From Roseivivax sediminis (GTDB lineage: Bacteria; Pseudomonadota; Alphaproteobacteria; Rhodobacterales; Rhodobacteraceae): DNA of 64,000 bases. The DNA lies in assembly GCF_900112685.1 (NCBI RefSeq), contig NZ_FOMS01000003.1, positions 62,001 through 126,000 on the forward strand, given 5' to 3'. A program made the translations under genes and the position numbers. The notes under the pieces were generated by a model that saw nothing but the letters and a program-made list of their open reading frames with translations, did no database searches and had not been told where the DNA came from. Positions 53,106 to 62,736 of this stretch are shown here, in pieces (the first letter of the stretch is position 1; every line of letters begins with the position of its first letter).

Positions 53106-54244
53106 GCCGCCTCCAGCATCTTGCGCGCCACGATCAGGCGCATGATCTCGTTTGTGCCTTCCAGGATCTGGTGCACGCGCAGATCGCGCACGATCTTCTC
53201 GATCCCGTAATCTGACAGATAGCCGTAGCCGCCATGCAGTTGCAGGCACCCATCGGCGACGCGGCTGCCCGCCTCGGTCACGAAGGCCTTGGCCATCGCG
53301 CAGCGCTTGGTGGCGTCGTGCGCCCCGGTGTCGAGCGCCCAGGCCGCCTGGCGCAGGAAGACGCGCGCGGCCTCGATCTCGATCTCCATCTCGGCAAGGC
53401 GGAACTGCAACGCCTGGAACTGGTCGATGGGCCGTCCGAACGCGTGGCGTTCGCGCATGTAGCCCAGCGTCGCGTCGAGCGCCGCCTGCGCCGCCCCGAG
53501 AGAACAGGCCGCGATGTTCAGCCGCCCGCCGTCGAGCCCGGCCATGGCATAGCGAAAACCCTGGCCCTCTTCGCCCAGGAGGTTCTCGGCCGGGACCTCG
53601 CAGCCGTCGAGCCGCACCTGCCGGGTGGGCTGCGCGCGCCAGCCCATCTTGTCCTCCAGCCCGCCGAAGCTCAGCCCCTCGGTCCCGTCCTCCACCAGCA
53701 TCGCGGAAATGCCGGCCGGCCCGTCCTCACCTGTGCGGCACATCACGATATAGGCGTCGGAATAGCCGCCACCGGAGATGAACGCCTTCGTGCCGCTCAG
53801 TTGCCAGCCGTGGGTCGTGCGCTCTGCCCGCGTCCTCAGCGCCGCCGCGTCGGAGCCCGAGCCCGGTTCGGTCAGGCAATAGGCCAGCACCGTGCGCATG
53901 GTCAGGGCGGAAGGCAGCACGCGATCTCGCAGTTCCGTGCTGCCGAAGCGGTCGATCATCGCCGCGCACATGTTGTGGATCGACAGGAAGGCGGCAACCG
54001 ACGGGCAGGCCATCGACAGCGCCTCGAAGACCAGCGTGCCGTCGAGCCGGCCGAGCCCTGCGCCGCCCGACTCCTCGGACACGAAAAGCCCGCCGAAGCC
54101 CAGTTCGGCCAGCCGCGGCCAGAGCGCGCGGGGGATCGTGCCTTCCTTTTCCCAGGCCAGCGCGCGGGGGGCGATCTCGGCCGCGCCGAAATCCCGCGCC
54201 ATGTCGAAGATCGCCTCCTGTTCGTCGCTCAGGCTGAAATCCAT
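53102..54244 (-). CDS. Acyl-CoA dehydrogenase, probably isobutyryl-CoA dehydrogenase
   Basis: FAD enzyme of 380 residues. LAYCLTEPGSGSDAAALRT and GTKAFISGGGYSDAYIVM are the two FAD/substrate signatures; QLHGGYGYLSDYGIEKIVRD and ILEGTNEIMRL near the C-terminus carry the FAD contact and the catalytic Glu (about 362). The start at 54244 (DFSLSDEQEAIFD) is the normal family N-terminus. Its place ahead of the hydrolase and mmsB makes isobutyryl-CoA the likely substrate. Confidence 0.9.
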   Translation of the reverse strand: MDFSLSDEQEAIFDMARDFGAAEIAPRALAWEKEGTIPRALWPRLAELGFGGLFVSEESGGAGLGRLDGTLVFEALSMACPSVAAFLSIHNMCAAMIDRFGSTELRDRVLPSALTMRTVLAYCLTEPGSGSDAAALRTRAERTTHGWQLSGTKAFISGGGYSDAYIVMCRTGEDGPAGISAMLVEDGTEGLSFGGLEDKMGWRAQPTRQVRLDGCEVPAENLLGEEGQGFRYAMAGLDGGRLNIAACSLGAAQAALDATLGYMRERHAFGRPIDQFQALQFRLAEMEIEIEAARVFLRQAAWALDTGAHDATKRCAMAKAFVTEAGSRVADGCLQLHGGYGYLSDYGIEKIVRDLRVHQILEGTNEIMRLIVARKMLEAA

Positions 54245-54482
54245 GGGGCCTCCCTCCGCCACGTCGCGCTGTGCGCAATTTGTCTCAGGCCGGGCGAGCC
54301 GTGGCAAGCGGCGGGCGCGGATGGCGGGCTGTAACACGGCGTGAGCGGCGCTGGCGGGTTGTCGCCGGGCGAGGGGCTGCCCGCCGGGGCCGGCGGAACG
54401 ATGGCCACGTTCCGGCGGTTCTCAGCCCGATCCCGGCGCGGCGCCCGTGCCGGAGACACGACATAGCGAAAGGACCAGATCC

Positions 54483-55145
54483 ATGACCCGCAAGACCTCG
54501 ATCCTCGCCCTTGTCAGCGCCGGTGCCCTGACCGGCTTCGGCCCCGCCGCGGTGGCCCAGAGCGCCGGCAGCGTCACCTGCGAGGAATACCTGCTGATGG
54601 ACGAGCGCACCCAGGGGCGGATCGCGCTGGAGATCGTCGATACGCCCGAGGGCATCGCCACCACCACCGACATTCCCGGCAACGTCGCTGTGGGCACCGT
54701 CGAGGGGCTGGTGACCGCCTGCGAACTCAACCCGGAACGCACCACGGCCGAGATCGCCGCAGAAATATTCGACGACAAGGACGGCGACGGCGTGCCCGAG
54801 ATGCCGGCCTCCGGGGACGACGGCTTCGCCGGTACGGCGGAGGTGGACAGCTTCGAGGACGGTGCAGCGGCGCCGACCGATGAAGACCTGTCCGAGGACG
54901 AGGCGGTCGGTGACGTGCCCGAGGCGGACGAGACCTCTGACGACGGCACCCAGGCCGAGGCAGACGCCGATGTCGGTGACATGGAGGCCGGCGCCGACGG
55001 CAGCGCGACCGACGACGGGACGTCGGGCGAGGGCACCGGCGGGGCAAACTCGGACTCTGAGACTGACGCCGGGTCTGACGGTTCGGGAAGCGATGGTTCG
55101 GACGGCTCGGACGGCGGCGGTTCGGACGGTGGGGACGAGTCCTGA
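54483..55145 (+). CDS. Secreted protein with an HdeA-like N-terminal domain and a long acidic Asp/Ser/Gly tail
   Basis: Protein of 220 residues with a Sec signal peptide (about 1-25, ALTGFGPAAVA-Q). Residues 28-90 hold two Cys (VTCEEYLLMDERTQG and LVTACELNPERT), spaced like the disulfide of HdeA-type acid chaperones; the likeness is weak. A Ca-loop-like DDKDGDGVPEMP follows near residue 97. From about 110 to the end the chain is almost only Asp, Glu, Ser, Gly, Ala and Thr, with no aromatic or basic residues after about residue 125 and a final GSDGSDGSDGGGSDGGDES. The tail should be disordered and strongly negative. Function unknown; metal or cation binding is possible. Confidence 0.82.
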   Translation: MTRKTSILALVSAGALTGFGPAAVAQSAGSVTCEEYLLMDERTQGRIALEIVDTPEGIATTTDIPGNVAVGTVEGLVTACELNPERTTAEIAAEIFDDKDGDGVPEMPASGDDGFAGTAEVDSFEDGAAAPTDEDLSEDEAVGDVPEADETSDDGTQAEADADVGDMEAGADGSATDDGTSGEGTGGANSDSETDAGSDGSGSDGSDGSDGGGSDGGDES

Positions 55146-55254
55146 ACGCGCCAAAGATCGCACATGATCGGTGCACGGCCACGGCCTTGCTCCGATCTTC
55201 ACGCAACGGTCATCTTCCCATTCCCGGGGCAGGGATGGTGCCGCCGGGCTGAAT

Positions 55255-55289
55255 AGGAAGGGGCGAACTCCTTGGCGCCGCCCCTTCCT
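55255..55289. terminator. Bidirectional terminator hairpin between the acidic protein gene and mmsA
   Basis: AGGAAGGGGCG and CGCCCCTTCCT form an 11-bp stem with a 13-base loop in the gap between two convergent genes, ending 13 bases before the mmsA stop codon. No T-run is present. Confidence 0.6.
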
Positions 55290-55301
55290 GACGGAGGGGA
55301 G

Positions 55302-56801
55302 TCAGTCCATGGCCTTGAAGTTGAACTCGCCGCCATCCTTGATCCCTGAGGGCCAGCGCGCGGTCACGGTCTTGGTGCGGGTGTAGAACTTGAAGCTGTC
55401 CGGACCGTGCTGGTTCAGATCGCCGAAGCCGGATTTCTTCCACCCGCCGAAGGTGTGATAGGCCAGCGGCACCGGGATCGGCACGTTGATCCCCACCATG
55501 CCCACGTTCACGCGATTGGCGAAATCGCGCGCAGCATCCCCGTCGCGGGTGAAGATCGCGGTGCCGTTGCCCATCTCGTGATCCATGGCCAGGCGGAGCG
55601 CCTCGTCGTAGCTGGCCGCGCGCACGGTCGACAGCACCGGGCCGAAGATCTCCTGCCGGTAGATGTCCATGTCGGGCGTCACGCGGTCGAACAGGTGCGG
55701 GCCGACGAAGAAGCCGCTCTCGTAGCCCTGCAGCTGGAACTCGCGCCCGTCGACGACGAGCTCCGCGCCCTGGTCGATGCCGCTCTGGACGAGGCCGAGG
55801 ATCTTCTCCTTCGCCGCCGCGGTGACGACCGGGCCGTAATCGACATCCTCGCCGGCTGTGTAGGGGCCGACCTTCAGCTTCTCGATGCGCGGCACCAGCT
55901 TGTCGATCAGCCGGTCGGCGGTCTCATCGCCCACCGGCACGGCGACCGACACGGCCATGCAACGCTCCCCGGCGGCGCCGTAGCCGGCGCCAACCAGCGC
56001 GTCCGCCGCCTGGTCCATGTCGGCATCCGGCATGACGATCATGTGGTTCTTGGCGCCGCCAAAACACTGCACCCGCTTGCCGTTCGAGCAGCCCCGCCCG
56101 TAGATGTATTCCGCGATCGGGGTGGAGCCGACGAAGCCGACCGAGGCGATGCCCGGATGGTCGAGGATGGCGTCCACCGCCTCCTTGTCGCCGTTGACCA
56201 CCTGCAGGACGCCTTTCGGCAGCCCGGCCTCCTCCATCAGCTCGGCCAGAAGCAGCGGGCAGGACGGATCGCGCTCCGACGGTTTGAGGATGAAGGCGTT
56301 GCCGCAGGCCAGCGCCGGGGCGAACATCCACATCGGGATCATGGCGGGGAAGTTGAACGGCGTGATGCCGGCGGACACGCCGAGCGGCTGGCGCATGGAA
56401 TACATATCGATTCCGGGTCCCGCGGCATCGGTGAACTCGCCCTTCAAGAGCTCCGGCGCGCCGATGCAGTATTCCACCACCTCGAGCCCGCGCTGCACGT
56501 CGCCCTTGGCGTCGGGAAAGGTCTTGCCGTGCTCGCGGCTGATCGCCTCGGCCAGGCGGTCCATGTTCTCGTTCAGCAGGTGCACGAACTTCATCATCAC
56601 CCGTGCCCGCCGTTGCGGGTTGGTCGCCGCCCAGGCCGGCTGCGCCGCGGCGGCGATGCGCACCGCCGCGTCCAGCTCCGCCGACGAGGCAAGCGGCGTG
56701 CGGGCCTGCACCTCGCCGGTCGCGGGGTTGAAGACGTCGGCAAAGCGGCCGGACGTGCCCGCCGTGCGCGTGCCGTCGATGAAATGGGTCAGGTCCTGCA
56801 T
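55302..56801 (-). CDS. mmsA: Methylmalonate-semialdehyde dehydrogenase (CoA-acylating)
   Basis: Enzyme of 499 residues, the last step of valine degradation, giving propionyl-CoA. It has the aldehyde-dehydrogenase fold with GITPFNFPAMIPMWMFAPAL (NAD region), VGFVGSTPIAEYIY and the catalytic Cys281 in GAAGERCMAVSVAV. The QCFGGAKNHMIVMPDADM segment, with Gly-Ala in place of the general catalytic Glu, is characteristic of MmsA. ATG at 56801 gives the family's usual length. It is separate from the acyl-CoA dehydrogenase-mmsB operon, with the acidic protein gene between. Confidence 0.95.
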   Translation of the reverse strand: MQDLTHFIDGTRTAGTSGRFADVFNPATGEVQARTPLASSAELDAAVRIAAAAQPAWAATNPQRRARVMMKFVHLLNENMDRLAEAISREHGKTFPDAKGDVQRGLEVVEYCIGAPELLKGEFTDAAGPGIDMYSMRQPLGVSAGITPFNFPAMIPMWMFAPALACGNAFILKPSERDPSCPLLLAELMEEAGLPKGVLQVVNGDKEAVDAILDHPGIASVGFVGSTPIAEYIYGRGCSNGKRVQCFGGAKNHMIVMPDADMDQAADALVGAGYGAAGERCMAVSVAVPVGDETADRLIDKLVPRIEKLKVGPYTAGEDVDYGPVVTAAAKEKILGLVQSGIDQGAELVVDGREFQLQGYESGFFVGPHLFDRVTPDMDIYRQEIFGPVLSTVRAASYDEALRLAMDHEMGNGTAIFTRDGDAARDFANRVNVGMVGINVPIPVPLAYHTFGGWKKSGFGDLNQHGPDSFKFYTRTKTVTARWPSGIKDGGEFNFKAMD

Positions 56802-56944
56802 GGGCGTCTCCTTGAAGTCTGCACGCGAGGATAGGCGGGCGGAATTGCCGGCAACAGGGGGAAAGCGCGAAAAACGCGCTCCGGTCGCCGCGATCGGAGC
56901 ACCCTCGACCGGCATACTGCGCTCGCCTGCTTCTTTGGGCCGGC

Positions 56945-56980
56945 AAATACTCCGGGGGTGTGGGGGCAGAGCCCCCGCGC
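56945..56980. repeat. AAATACTC/G-run palindromic repeat element (copy 2)
   Basis: AAATACTCCGGGGGTGTGGG followed by GGGGGC-AGA-GCCCCC at 56962-56976 (perfect 6-bp arms). The same layout, AAATA then a G-run and a G/C hairpin, occurs near 1681 and 60332. It lies between mmsA (divergent) and the membrane spermidine-synthase-like gene. Confidence 0.6.
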
Positions 56981-57080
56981 ACGGGCGCGCCGGTGGCGCC
57001 TTTCCTTGCCGCGCCACATGGGCGATCACGCGCGGGGCGGCGCGGCGCGCGCCCCCCGAAAAACCACGATGGAGGGCGAC

Positions 57081-58529
57081 ATGCGGTTCTGGATCACGAT
57101 CGGCCTGATCACGGTGCTCTCGGCGGTCGGCCTGACCTACGAGATCGCCGCCGGCCGAGTCCTCGCGCCCTTCTTCGGCACCTCGCTTCTGACCTGGACG
57201 GCGGTGATCGCGACGATCCTCGCCGGTTTTTCGCTGGGCAGCGCGCTGGGCGGGTTCGTGGCCGAACGCCCCCGCCGCGCCGCCGTCGGCCTTGTCCGCA
57301 TGTCGCTTGTGGCCACGGCCGTGCTGATGGCGCTGTCTCCGACGCTGCTCGGACTGCTGCACGGCTGGGGCGCGCGCGGCACGGAGGGGATGCTGCTGAG
57401 CGTCGTGGTCGCGTTCTTCCCGGCCTCCGTCTGCGTGACGATCCCGTCCCCGTACCTCGCCCGCGTGGCCATCGAGGCGCGCCCGGGCCGGGAGGGCTCC
57501 TCGCTCGGACTGGTGCTGGCGGCGGGATCGCTCGGCGCCATCGTCGGCGCGATCCTCGCCGGTTTCGTCGCGCTGCCGCTGATCGGCTCCACGGCGACCT
57601 TTGCCGGATGCGGCATCGTGGCCGTGCTGTGCGTGCCGCTGGTCGCAGGCGGTCCGCCGGGCGGCGGCAGCGGGCCGCAATCCGGCGTCGTGCTCGCGGC
57701 CGCTGCCTTCGTGGTCTTCGCTGGCGTCGCCGGCGGGCCGGCCTGCATGTACGAATCGGGCCTGTCCTGCCTTCACGTGGAGCGGCGCGGCGGCGAGGTC
57801 CGGCTCTATTCCGACCGGACCATACAGGCGGCCGAGAAGCTGTCGCCGGCCGGCGACAGCCTCGCGCTGTCCTACACGGCCTGGCTCTGGGACCGGCTCG
57901 ACCGCGACCTCGGTCCGGCGCCCGAGGTCCTCTTCGTCGGCGGAGGCGGCTACACGCTGCCGACGCGGCTCCTGGCCTCGCGCCCCGCGGCGCAGGCCGT
58001 CGCCGTGGAGATCGACCCGCTCGTCACCGATGTCGTCCGCCGGCACATGCCGCGCGCCAGCGAGATGATCGCACGGGCCGGCTACGAGGCGCGTGGCGGC
58101 ACCACGGCCGGGGAGGGGCGTCTCGGCATCGTCCACGCTGACGGGCGGGTCTATATCGAGGAAACCGGCCGCCGCTTCGACGCGGCGGTAATGGACGCGT
58201 TCTCCTCGGGCTCGGTTCCCGCCCATCTCGTCACGCGCGAGACCTACGAACGGCTTCGGGCGATCGTGGACGGCCCGGTCTACGTAAACCTGATCGACCG
58301 GCCGGACGGCCCGCTGGCGCGCGGCGTGCACGCCATCCTCGACGGTCTCTACCGCCATGTCCGCGCGCTGCAGGGGCCGCTGAGCGCCCGCGGCCGCGGC
58401 AACGTGCTGCTGGCCGCGTCGGACAGGCCGCTCGCTCCGCTGGACAGCCTGCCCGGGGGCTACGCACCCGTCAGCCTCTCGCCCGCCCGCGCGTTCACCG
58501 ACGATCGCGGATGGGTCGGCCATCGCTAG
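57081..58529 (+). CDS. Membrane-fused spermidine synthase-like protein
   Basis: Protein of 482 residues. Residues about 1-225 contain seven or eight hydrophobic helices (FWITIGLITVLSAVGLTYEIAAG, then helices to AAAFVVFAGVAGG). From about 230 a cytoplasmic domain resembles a polyamine-synthase/methyltransferase fold: LSYTAWLWDRLD, VLFVGGGGYTLPTRLL (nucleotide-binding-like), AVEIDPLVTDVVRRHM and MDAFSSGSVPAHLVT (YDAF-like). Such fused-MFS/spermidine synthase proteins have no confirmed substrate. Start at 57081 is preferred because GGAGGG lies 5 bases upstream; an ATG at 57069 is in frame. Confidence 0.86.
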   Translation: MRFWITIGLITVLSAVGLTYEIAAGRVLAPFFGTSLLTWTAVIATILAGFSLGSALGGFVAERPRRAAVGLVRMSLVATAVLMALSPTLLGLLHGWGARGTEGMLLSVVVAFFPASVCVTIPSPYLARVAIEARPGREGSSLGLVLAAGSLGAIVGAILAGFVALPLIGSTATFAGCGIVAVLCVPLVAGGPPGGGSGPQSGVVLAAAAFVVFAGVAGGPACMYESGLSCLHVERRGGEVRLYSDRTIQAAEKLSPAGDSLALSYTAWLWDRLDRDLGPAPEVLFVGGGGYTLPTRLLASRPAAQAVAVEIDPLVTDVVRRHMPRASEMIARAGYEARGGTTAGEGRLGIVHADGRVYIEETGRRFDAAVMDAFSSGSVPAHLVTRETYERLRAIVDGPVYVNLIDRPDGPLARGVHAILDGLYRHVRALQGPLSARGRGNVLLAASDRPLAPLDSLPGGYAPVSLSPARAFTDDRGWVGHR

Positions 58530-58642
58530 GCGCCTCGCAACGGAATGCCGGCCGTGCCGTCTTGCGCAAAGGTAGGTGTTGACAGCAACGCCCCGTCAAG
58601 TGGACCTTTTCCGGACAGCCCATGGCAAGGGAGACCGCCGCG

Positions 58643-59080
58643 ATGCAGGTTCAACACATCCTCAAGAGCAAGGCCGACGACGGTGTCGTCACGGTGGCGC
58701 CGGGCACCGCGCTGAAGGACGCCGCCAAGATCCTGGCGGAGCGGCGGATCGGCACCGTGGTCGTCTCCGAAGACGGCGAGACCGCGCTCGGCATCCTGTC
58801 GGAGCGCGACATCGTGCGCTGTCTGGCGCAGAAGGGCGCCGCCTGCCTCGACGAAGGCGTGGAGGTCTACATGACGCGCGAGCTTCAGACCTGCGGGCGG
58901 TTCGACGCCGGCGACGAGGTGCTCGCCCGCATGACCGAGGGGCGGTTCCGCCACATGCCGGTGATCGAGGACGGCAAGATGATCGGCCTCATAACCATCG
59001 GCGACACCGTCAAGGCGCGGCTGTCCGAGCTGTCTATGGAAAAAGACGCGCTCGAGGGCATGATCACCAACAACTGGTAG
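58643..59080 (+). CDS. CBS domain pair protein
   Basis: Soluble protein of 145 residues with two CBS motifs (about 5-60 and 73-130): QVQHILKSKADDGVVTVAPGT begins the first and EVYMTRELQTCGRFDAGDEV the second; ALGILSERDIVRCLA and MIGLITIGDTVKARL end them. It closely follows the small CBS-only proteins common in Rhodobacteraceae. Adenosine nucleotides or NAD(H) are likely ligands. Start at 58643 has AAGGGAGACC upstream; an ATG 21 bases earlier is also in frame. coaD follows 68 bases later. Confidence 0.9.
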   Translation: MQVQHILKSKADDGVVTVAPGTALKDAAKILAERRIGTVVVSEDGETALGILSERDIVRCLAQKGAACLDEGVEVYMTRELQTCGRFDAGDEVLARMTEGRFRHMPVIEDGKMIGLITIGDTVKARLSELSMEKDALEGMITNNW

Positions 59081-59148
59081 CGTCACCGCCTCTTGCATTC
59101 GCGGGCGCAATATCGTTGCGTGCGCCGACGGCCAAGAGGGAGGCGCCG

Positions 59149-59649
59149 ATGCGAACCGGACTCTATCCCGGTACATTCGACCCGATCACGCTGGGGCATA
59201 TCGACATCATCCGGCGCGCGGCGGTGCTCGTCGACCGGCTGGTGATCGGCGTCGCGATCAACCGCGACAAGGGGCCGCTCTTCGATCTGGAGACCCGGGT
59301 CGCGATGATCGAGGCCGAGTGCAAGACGCTCAGCGTCGAGACCGGGGCGGAGATCGTCGTTCATCCGTTCGAGAACCTGCTGATCGACTGCGCCCGCGAC
59401 GTCGGTGCGCAGGTCATCGTCCGCGGTCTGCGCGCTGTGGCCGACTTCGAGTACGAGTTCCAGATGGTCGGCATGAACCGGGCGCTCGATTCGTCGATCG
59501 AGACGGTGTTCCTCATGGCCGAGGCGCGACACCAGGCAATCGCGTCGAAGCTGGTGAAAGAGATCGCGCGCCTCGGCGGCGACGTGACCACCTTCGTCAC
59601 GCCGCCGGTGAAGGAAGCTCTGGTGCGGCGCTTCGAGGCTCAGCCATAG
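59149..59649 (+). CDS. coaD: Phosphopantetheine adenylyltransferase
   Basis: Enzyme of 166 residues for the fourth step of coenzyme A synthesis (4'-phosphopantetheine plus ATP to dephospho-CoA). The nucleotidyltransferase motif GTFDPITLGH spans residues 8-17; VRGLRAVADFEYEFQM and the VKEIARLGGDVTTFV region complete the active site. Usual length for CoaD. The last 10 bases overlap the end of the convergent small gene. Confidence 0.96.
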   Translation: MRTGLYPGTFDPITLGHIDIIRRAAVLVDRLVIGVAINRDKGPLFDLETRVAMIEAECKTLSVETGAEIVVHPFENLLIDCARDVGAQVIVRGLRAVADFEYEFQMVGMNRALDSSIETVFLMAEARHQAIASKLVKEIARLGGDVTTFVTPPVKEALVRRFEAQP

Positions 59650-59798
59650 ACCGCTCGGCGGGCGACGCTCTTTTCCGCGCCCGCGATGTCGAGGTCGAGC
59701 CGCGTGTCGAGCGGCAGGGCGCGCAGCTCGCGGAGAGTGCGGCGATAGGCAGCACGCTTGCCGAGGCGGGTTGTGAATCCGTGCAGGGCGCTGGACAT
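59640..59798 (-). CDS. Small DUF1127-like protein
   Basis: Arg-rich protein of 52 residues: AAYRRTLRELRALPLDTRLDLDIAG is the DUF1127 (YjiS-like) pattern, a helix ending in a Leu-Asp-x-Asp motif, and the C-terminal AVYG is typical of the Rhodobacterales branch. A strong GGAAAGGGG site lies 5-8 bases before the ATG at 59798, which separates it from the chance upstream extension. Family members bind RNA or regulate phosphate, sulfur or light-stress responses in other alphaproteobacteria. It overlaps the coaD stop. Confidence 0.78.
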   Translation of the reverse strand: MSSALHGFTTRLGKRAAYRRTLRELRALPLDTRLDLDIAGAEKSVARRAVYG

Positions 59799-60023
59799 TG
59801 CGGTCCCCTTTCCTTTCGGTGTCTGCGGTACAGGCCCGACATGGGCGATGCTGCGGCGCAGCGCAACGTCGGACACCCGAAGGCCGCCATGCGCGAGATG
59901 CAAACCGTTCCGGTTAACCGTGTCTCAATCCCAATCAGCTAGGCTGCCGGCATGTCGCGCGCCGCCCCGCGCGCCGCCTGCATCGCGCGCCGACCCGCGC
60001 GCCCGCCTTGAAGGAGACATGCG

Positions 60024-60263
60024 ATGGACGGATCCCGCCTGATTGCCGCACCTGCGGCCGACTCGGTCCAGGGACTCGAAAAGCGGCCGGCCGCGCGCCC
60101 GGACACGCCGCGCGCCGACTTCACCGCCACGCTGGCGGCGGAGACTCGCGCCGGCCTCTCGCTCGAGGCGCCGTTCCGCGCCCCGCCGCCGGTCGAGACC
60201 AGGATCCTTCCAGAGGCGCCGGACGGCTACGGCGATGCGCGGGGCGCGTTCGGCTACGAGTGA
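60024..60263 (+). CDS. Hypothetical small protein
   Basis: Predicted protein of 79 residues, rich in Ala, Pro, Arg and Glu, without membrane segment, signal peptide or known domain. AAGGAG lies 8 bases before the ATG, and an ATG at 60019 in another frame stops within a few codons, which supports the reading chosen. Low complexity in the middle (RPAARPDTPRADF) suggests disorder. It is probably a real but lineage-specific gene; a chance frame cannot be ruled out. Confidence 0.5.
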   Translation: MDGSRLIAAPAADSVQGLEKRPAARPDTPRADFTATLAAETRAGLSLEAPFRAPPPVETRILPEAPDGYGDARGAFGYE

Positions 60264-60331
60264 TGCGGCCCGGCCCAAGGACGCCGGGGGCGGCACACCT
60301 GCGCAGGTTGCCCCCGGTCTTCATCTGCCCA

Positions 60332-60410
60332 TAAATATCCCGGGGAGCGCGAGGGGCTGGCCCCTCGCTCCGCCGCGCGGGGCCTGGCGCCGGACGCCGG
60401 CACGCCAGGC
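60332..60410. terminator. Hairpin cluster downstream of gap, containing repeat element copy 3
   Basis: Two inverted repeats lie past the gap stop codon at 60430: GCCTGGCG/CGCCAGGC (60382-60389 and 60403-60410), nearest the gene, and GCGAGGGG-CTGG-CCCCTCGC (60349-60368), preceded on the plus strand by TAAATATCCCGGGGAGCG. The first is the probable gap terminator. The second is a third copy of the AAATA/G-run palindromic element. Confidence 0.6.
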
Positions 60411-60429
60411 GCAAAGGCCCCGCCCGATC

Positions 60430-61434
<1,005 letters not shown>

Positions 61435-61526
61435 GACGTCAGTCCCTCCGGATCCGGTGGTTTTTCCGTTATCGCTAACGAGCAAAGCCCGCCTCGCATG
61501 TCAAGGTGGACCCGCCGGCCCGCCGG

Positions 61527-61733
61527 TCAACGCCAGAACGCCATCCACTCCAGCAGGTCCAGCCCCTTGCGGCCCAGGAAGGTCAGGTGCTGGCCGTCCC
61601 AGAGCGTGACGTCGCCTACGATCGCCCCCAGGATGGCGAGACCGAGGACGATGGCAAGGGTATTGGTCACGGACGGCGCACTCTCCGGGTCTCGGCCTGT
61701 CCAGAGATGCCAGAGCCGGCCCGTGCTGTCCAC
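61527..61733 (-). CDS. Small membrane protein downstream of galM
   Basis: Protein of 68 residues with one clear transmembrane helix (about 24-45, NTLAIVLGLAILGAIVGDVTL) and a conserved-looking ending HLTFLGRKGLDLLEWMAFWR. The start is GTG at 61733, 3 bases past the galM stop, so it is coupled to galM. Function unknown. The composition and the amphipathic end fit a real protein. Confidence 0.7.
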   Translation of the reverse strand: MDSTGRLWHLWTGRDPESAPSVTNTLAIVLGLAILGAIVGDVTLWDGQHLTFLGRKGLDLLEWMAFWR

Positions 61734-61736
61734 GCC

Positions 61737-62720
61737 TCAGCCGGCGCGCGCGAAGGCAAAACGCGACAGGGCGCGGTATGTCTCCCCGGGAAAGAGATCG
61801 ACCTGCACGCGCATCCCCTGGTTGGCCGCGTCCACCCAGGCCTGAGGCTCGAGCGCGAGGCCCGCGCGCGGACCGTAGGCGCGTCCCTCGATCCCGAGCC
61901 CCTGCGCCACCTCGATGCCGCCGCCGTCGTAGACCTGGAGTCCGGGTTCCGAGGTGGCGATGCGCATCTCCACGCCGCCGGCGGCGAGGCGCAGCACCTC
62001 GCGCGGGGCGCGTCGCGTGTCCGCCAGGCAGAAATTGTGGTCCACCCCCCAGGGCGGCACAGCGGGGGTGCGCAGATCGAAAGACGTGCCCTCCACAGGC
62101 ACCGGCGGGCCGAGCGGTATCTTGCGCGCGTCGATGTCCTGGAACCGGTCCGCGTCGATGGTCAGCAGGTGATCGTCGATGCTCTGCTGTCCCGACAGGT
62201 TGAAGTAGCAATGCGAGGCGAAGTTGCAGAGCGTCGGCGCATCCGTCTCCGCGCTGATTTCGATCTCCAGCGTGCCGCCGTCGAGCGCGTAGCGCACCCG
62301 CACGTCGAGCGTGCCGGGAAAGCCCATATGCCCGTCCGGAAGGGTATCGGCAAAGACGACGTGCGTGTCGCTCTCTTCCTCGATCCGCCAGAGGCGGCGG
62401 CCGGTGCCGTCCTTGCCGCCGTGCAGCGTCTGCATCGCGCCCTCGTTGAGGTCGAAGCGGCAGGTCTCCCCGGCAATCTCGGCGGTGCCGTCGCCGATCC
62501 GGTTGGCCACGCGCCCGACGATGGCGCCCATGTAGGGCACTTCGCGCGCATAATCGGCCACATCGTCATAGCCGAGCACCAGCGGATGTCCGACTCCGGA
62601 GAGTCGCAGGTCGCGCACGGTGGCGCCGTAGCTCAGGAGCCGCACCGACAGCGTGCCGTTCGACAGCCTCACCTCGTGGATCGGGCGTCCGCCCGCGGTC
62701 TCTCCGACGATCTGTGCCAT
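61737..62720 (-). CDS. galM: Aldose 1-epimerase (mutarotase)
   Basis: Enzyme of 327 residues that interconverts alpha and beta forms of galactose and other aldoses. GatM family features: LLSYGATVRDLRL, GAIVGRVANRIGDG, a conserved His in MQTLHGGKDG (H of the NxxHGG-type motif) and ASHCYFNLSGQ (catalytic His); the C-terminal YGPRAGLALEPQAWVDAANQ contains the catalytic Glu. Start at 62720 follows GGGAGAGCG. It lies 16 bases from dgoK in the same direction. Confidence 0.93.
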   Translation of the reverse strand: MAQIVGETAGGRPIHEVRLSNGTLSVRLLSYGATVRDLRLSGVGHPLVLGYDDVADYAREVPYMGAIVGRVANRIGDGTAEIAGETCRFDLNEGAMQTLHGGKDGTGRRLWRIEEESDTHVVFADTLPDGHMGFPGTLDVRVRYALDGGTLEIEISAETDAPTLCNFASHCYFNLSGQQSIDDHLLTIDADRFQDIDARKIPLGPPVPVEGTSFDLRTPAVPPWGVDHNFCLADTRRAPREVLRLAAGGVEMRIATSEPGLQVYDGGGIEVAQGLGIEGRAYGPRAGLALEPQAWVDAANQGMRVQVDLFPGETYRALSRFAFARAG

Positions 62721-62736
62721 CACGCTCTCCCTCGGG

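Noticed and set aside
56802-58523. Minus-strand N-terminal extension that would make MmsA a 1073-residue fusion
   Set aside because: The extension is opposite the spermidine-synthase-like gene and has shadow composition; the MmsA fold is complete from the ATG at 56801.
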